Shown here piece by piece: positions 44,239 through 44,966 of a DNA stretch of 44,966 bases. Positions within the stretch are counted from its first letter, which is position 1. Each line of letters opens with the position of its first letter. The DNA lies in the NCBI GenBank assembly GCA_051453625.1, contig JBOZIK010000001.1, forward strand, positions 179,031,937 to 179,076,902, given 5' to 3'. Below the pieces are notes generated by a model, which searched no databases, was not told the origin of the DNA, and saw only the letters and a list, made by a program, of their open reading frames with translations. The translations under genes were made by a program, and so were the position numbers. The DNA comes from Welwitschia mirabilis. Its lineage: Eukaryota > Gnetophyta > Gnetopsida > Welwitschiales.

Positions 44239-44966
44239 TGTTATTTCCAGATTTTTGTAAGGTTAGAAAACTTTCCTAACTAATTATATAAATAATTAAA
44301 TATTGTAAATTTTCTAGTAATAAATAAGTCCAGTTGTTAATTATTTGAAAATAATAAAAATAGTAATAGTAATAGTAAACTAAGTATTTGCATGTTCATT
44401 TATTTTAGAAATTTATTAAAATATTTAACTTATTAATTCTATTAAACTAATTAAAAGTTGAATTAACTATAAAATTTACTATTACTTATCCATGTTTTTC
44501 TATTGTTATAGTTTGGATTAGATTAGTTGACTTACTTTTGAAAATTAACTATAGTTTGGTGTAGATTTCTTTTAACGTATTTTATTCATGAAATAGCAGC
44601 TATATGTGATCTAAAGTATTTACTCATGTTATTTATTTGATACAATTAAATTTAATTAGAAATGTTATTATTATATTATTATTTATGCCTAGTGGCTAGG
44701 CTTGAAAAGGATGAGTTATGAGAACCTAAACCACCTATAGGTACTTAATCCTTACTGGTAGTCTATTATTATAAATACTTGAGTCTCTTAGCTATTAGAG
44801 TAAAAAATACATACTTTGTGAGTGTGAAAGTATTGAATTCTTAAAAACAATTAGTAGTACTTTTGAACTTAACTATATAATAGGAATGATCAAGAATCCT
44901 TCTTATATTACTTGTATGGATCTAATTATTTCTTATCTTATCTTGCATGTCTAAAATTATTTGTTA
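44239..44966 (+). mobile_element. LTR-E: start of a 3' gypsy LTR, cut by the window edge
   Basis: It starts TGTTATTTCCAGATTTTTG directly after the polypurine tract, as a 3' LTR should. From 44281 onward it matches 36004-36690 (LTR-D) in the same orientation, including TATAAATA at 44770-44777 and TTAGCTATTAGAG. The two copies differ by many substitutions and small indels. They could be the two LTRs of one element of about 8.3 kb that lost its coding region, or two independent copies of one family. The unequal decay and lack of gag-pol between them favour the second. Confidence 0.65.

Overview
This window looks like repeat-rich intergenic DNA from a land plant nuclear genome, most likely a flowering plant. 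The evidence is very high A+T, few CpG dinucleotides by eye, no operon-like gene packing, many decayed LTR retrotransposon pieces, a fragment of a plant receptor-like kinase, and a draft assembly with 17 runs of N. I cannot name the species. No intact protein-coding gene is visible. The longest apparent open frames are produced by reading through N runs or are chance frames.

Layout. 1-1838: 5' part of a decayed Ty1/copia element on the minus strand (gag remnant, leader, primer-binding site, probable LTR). 1839-5570: no recognisable gene, two gaps. 5580-7007: a minus-strand LTR, called LTR-B here, with a short tandem repeat. 7293-10400: a plus-strand LTR, LTR-A, head to head with LTR-B and followed by a tRNA-Met type primer-binding site that is duplicated 52 bp downstream. 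10470-12150: nothing recognised. 12226-12660: pseudogene fragment of a wall-associated-kinase-like receptor kinase. 12661-16690: mostly nothing, with two weak minus-strand coding-like stretches. 16690-17115: degenerate minisatellite of about 44 bp. 19190-21109: a third LTR, LTR-C, on the minus strand, with a 68-bp triplicated block. 23211-23866: probable copia-type LTR on the plus strand. 24800-26400: unrecognised minus-strand coding-like remnants. 28640-29935: a degenerate tandem array whose units carry a central palindrome. 32450-35960: Ty3/gypsy pol remnant on the minus strand (protease, reverse transcriptase, RNase H, integrase) with catalytic residues lost. 35962-37330: a plus-strand LTR-like copy that abuts, and probably interrupts, the protease. 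37745-37815: a tRNA-like, possibly SINE, trace. 44180-44966: the 3' end of another gypsy element (degenerate polypurine tract plus start of its 3' LTR), whose LTR is a direct repeat of the copy at 35962.

These elements do not act together as a pathway. They are layers of retrotransposon insertions that have decayed, many of whose stops and active-site losses fit C-to-T change on one strand or the other, as expected from long-term cytosine methylation and deamination.

Assembly caution. Ten of the 17 gaps lie beside or between near-identical sequence copies. All six gaps of exactly 100 N have the end of the left contig repeated at the start of the right contig. These local duplications are more likely unmerged contig ends, alleles or collapsed repeats than biology, and the true locus is probably shorter than shown. 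I did not find a convincing new biological system. The most unusual structure is the palindrome-bearing tandem array at 28.6-29.9 kb.
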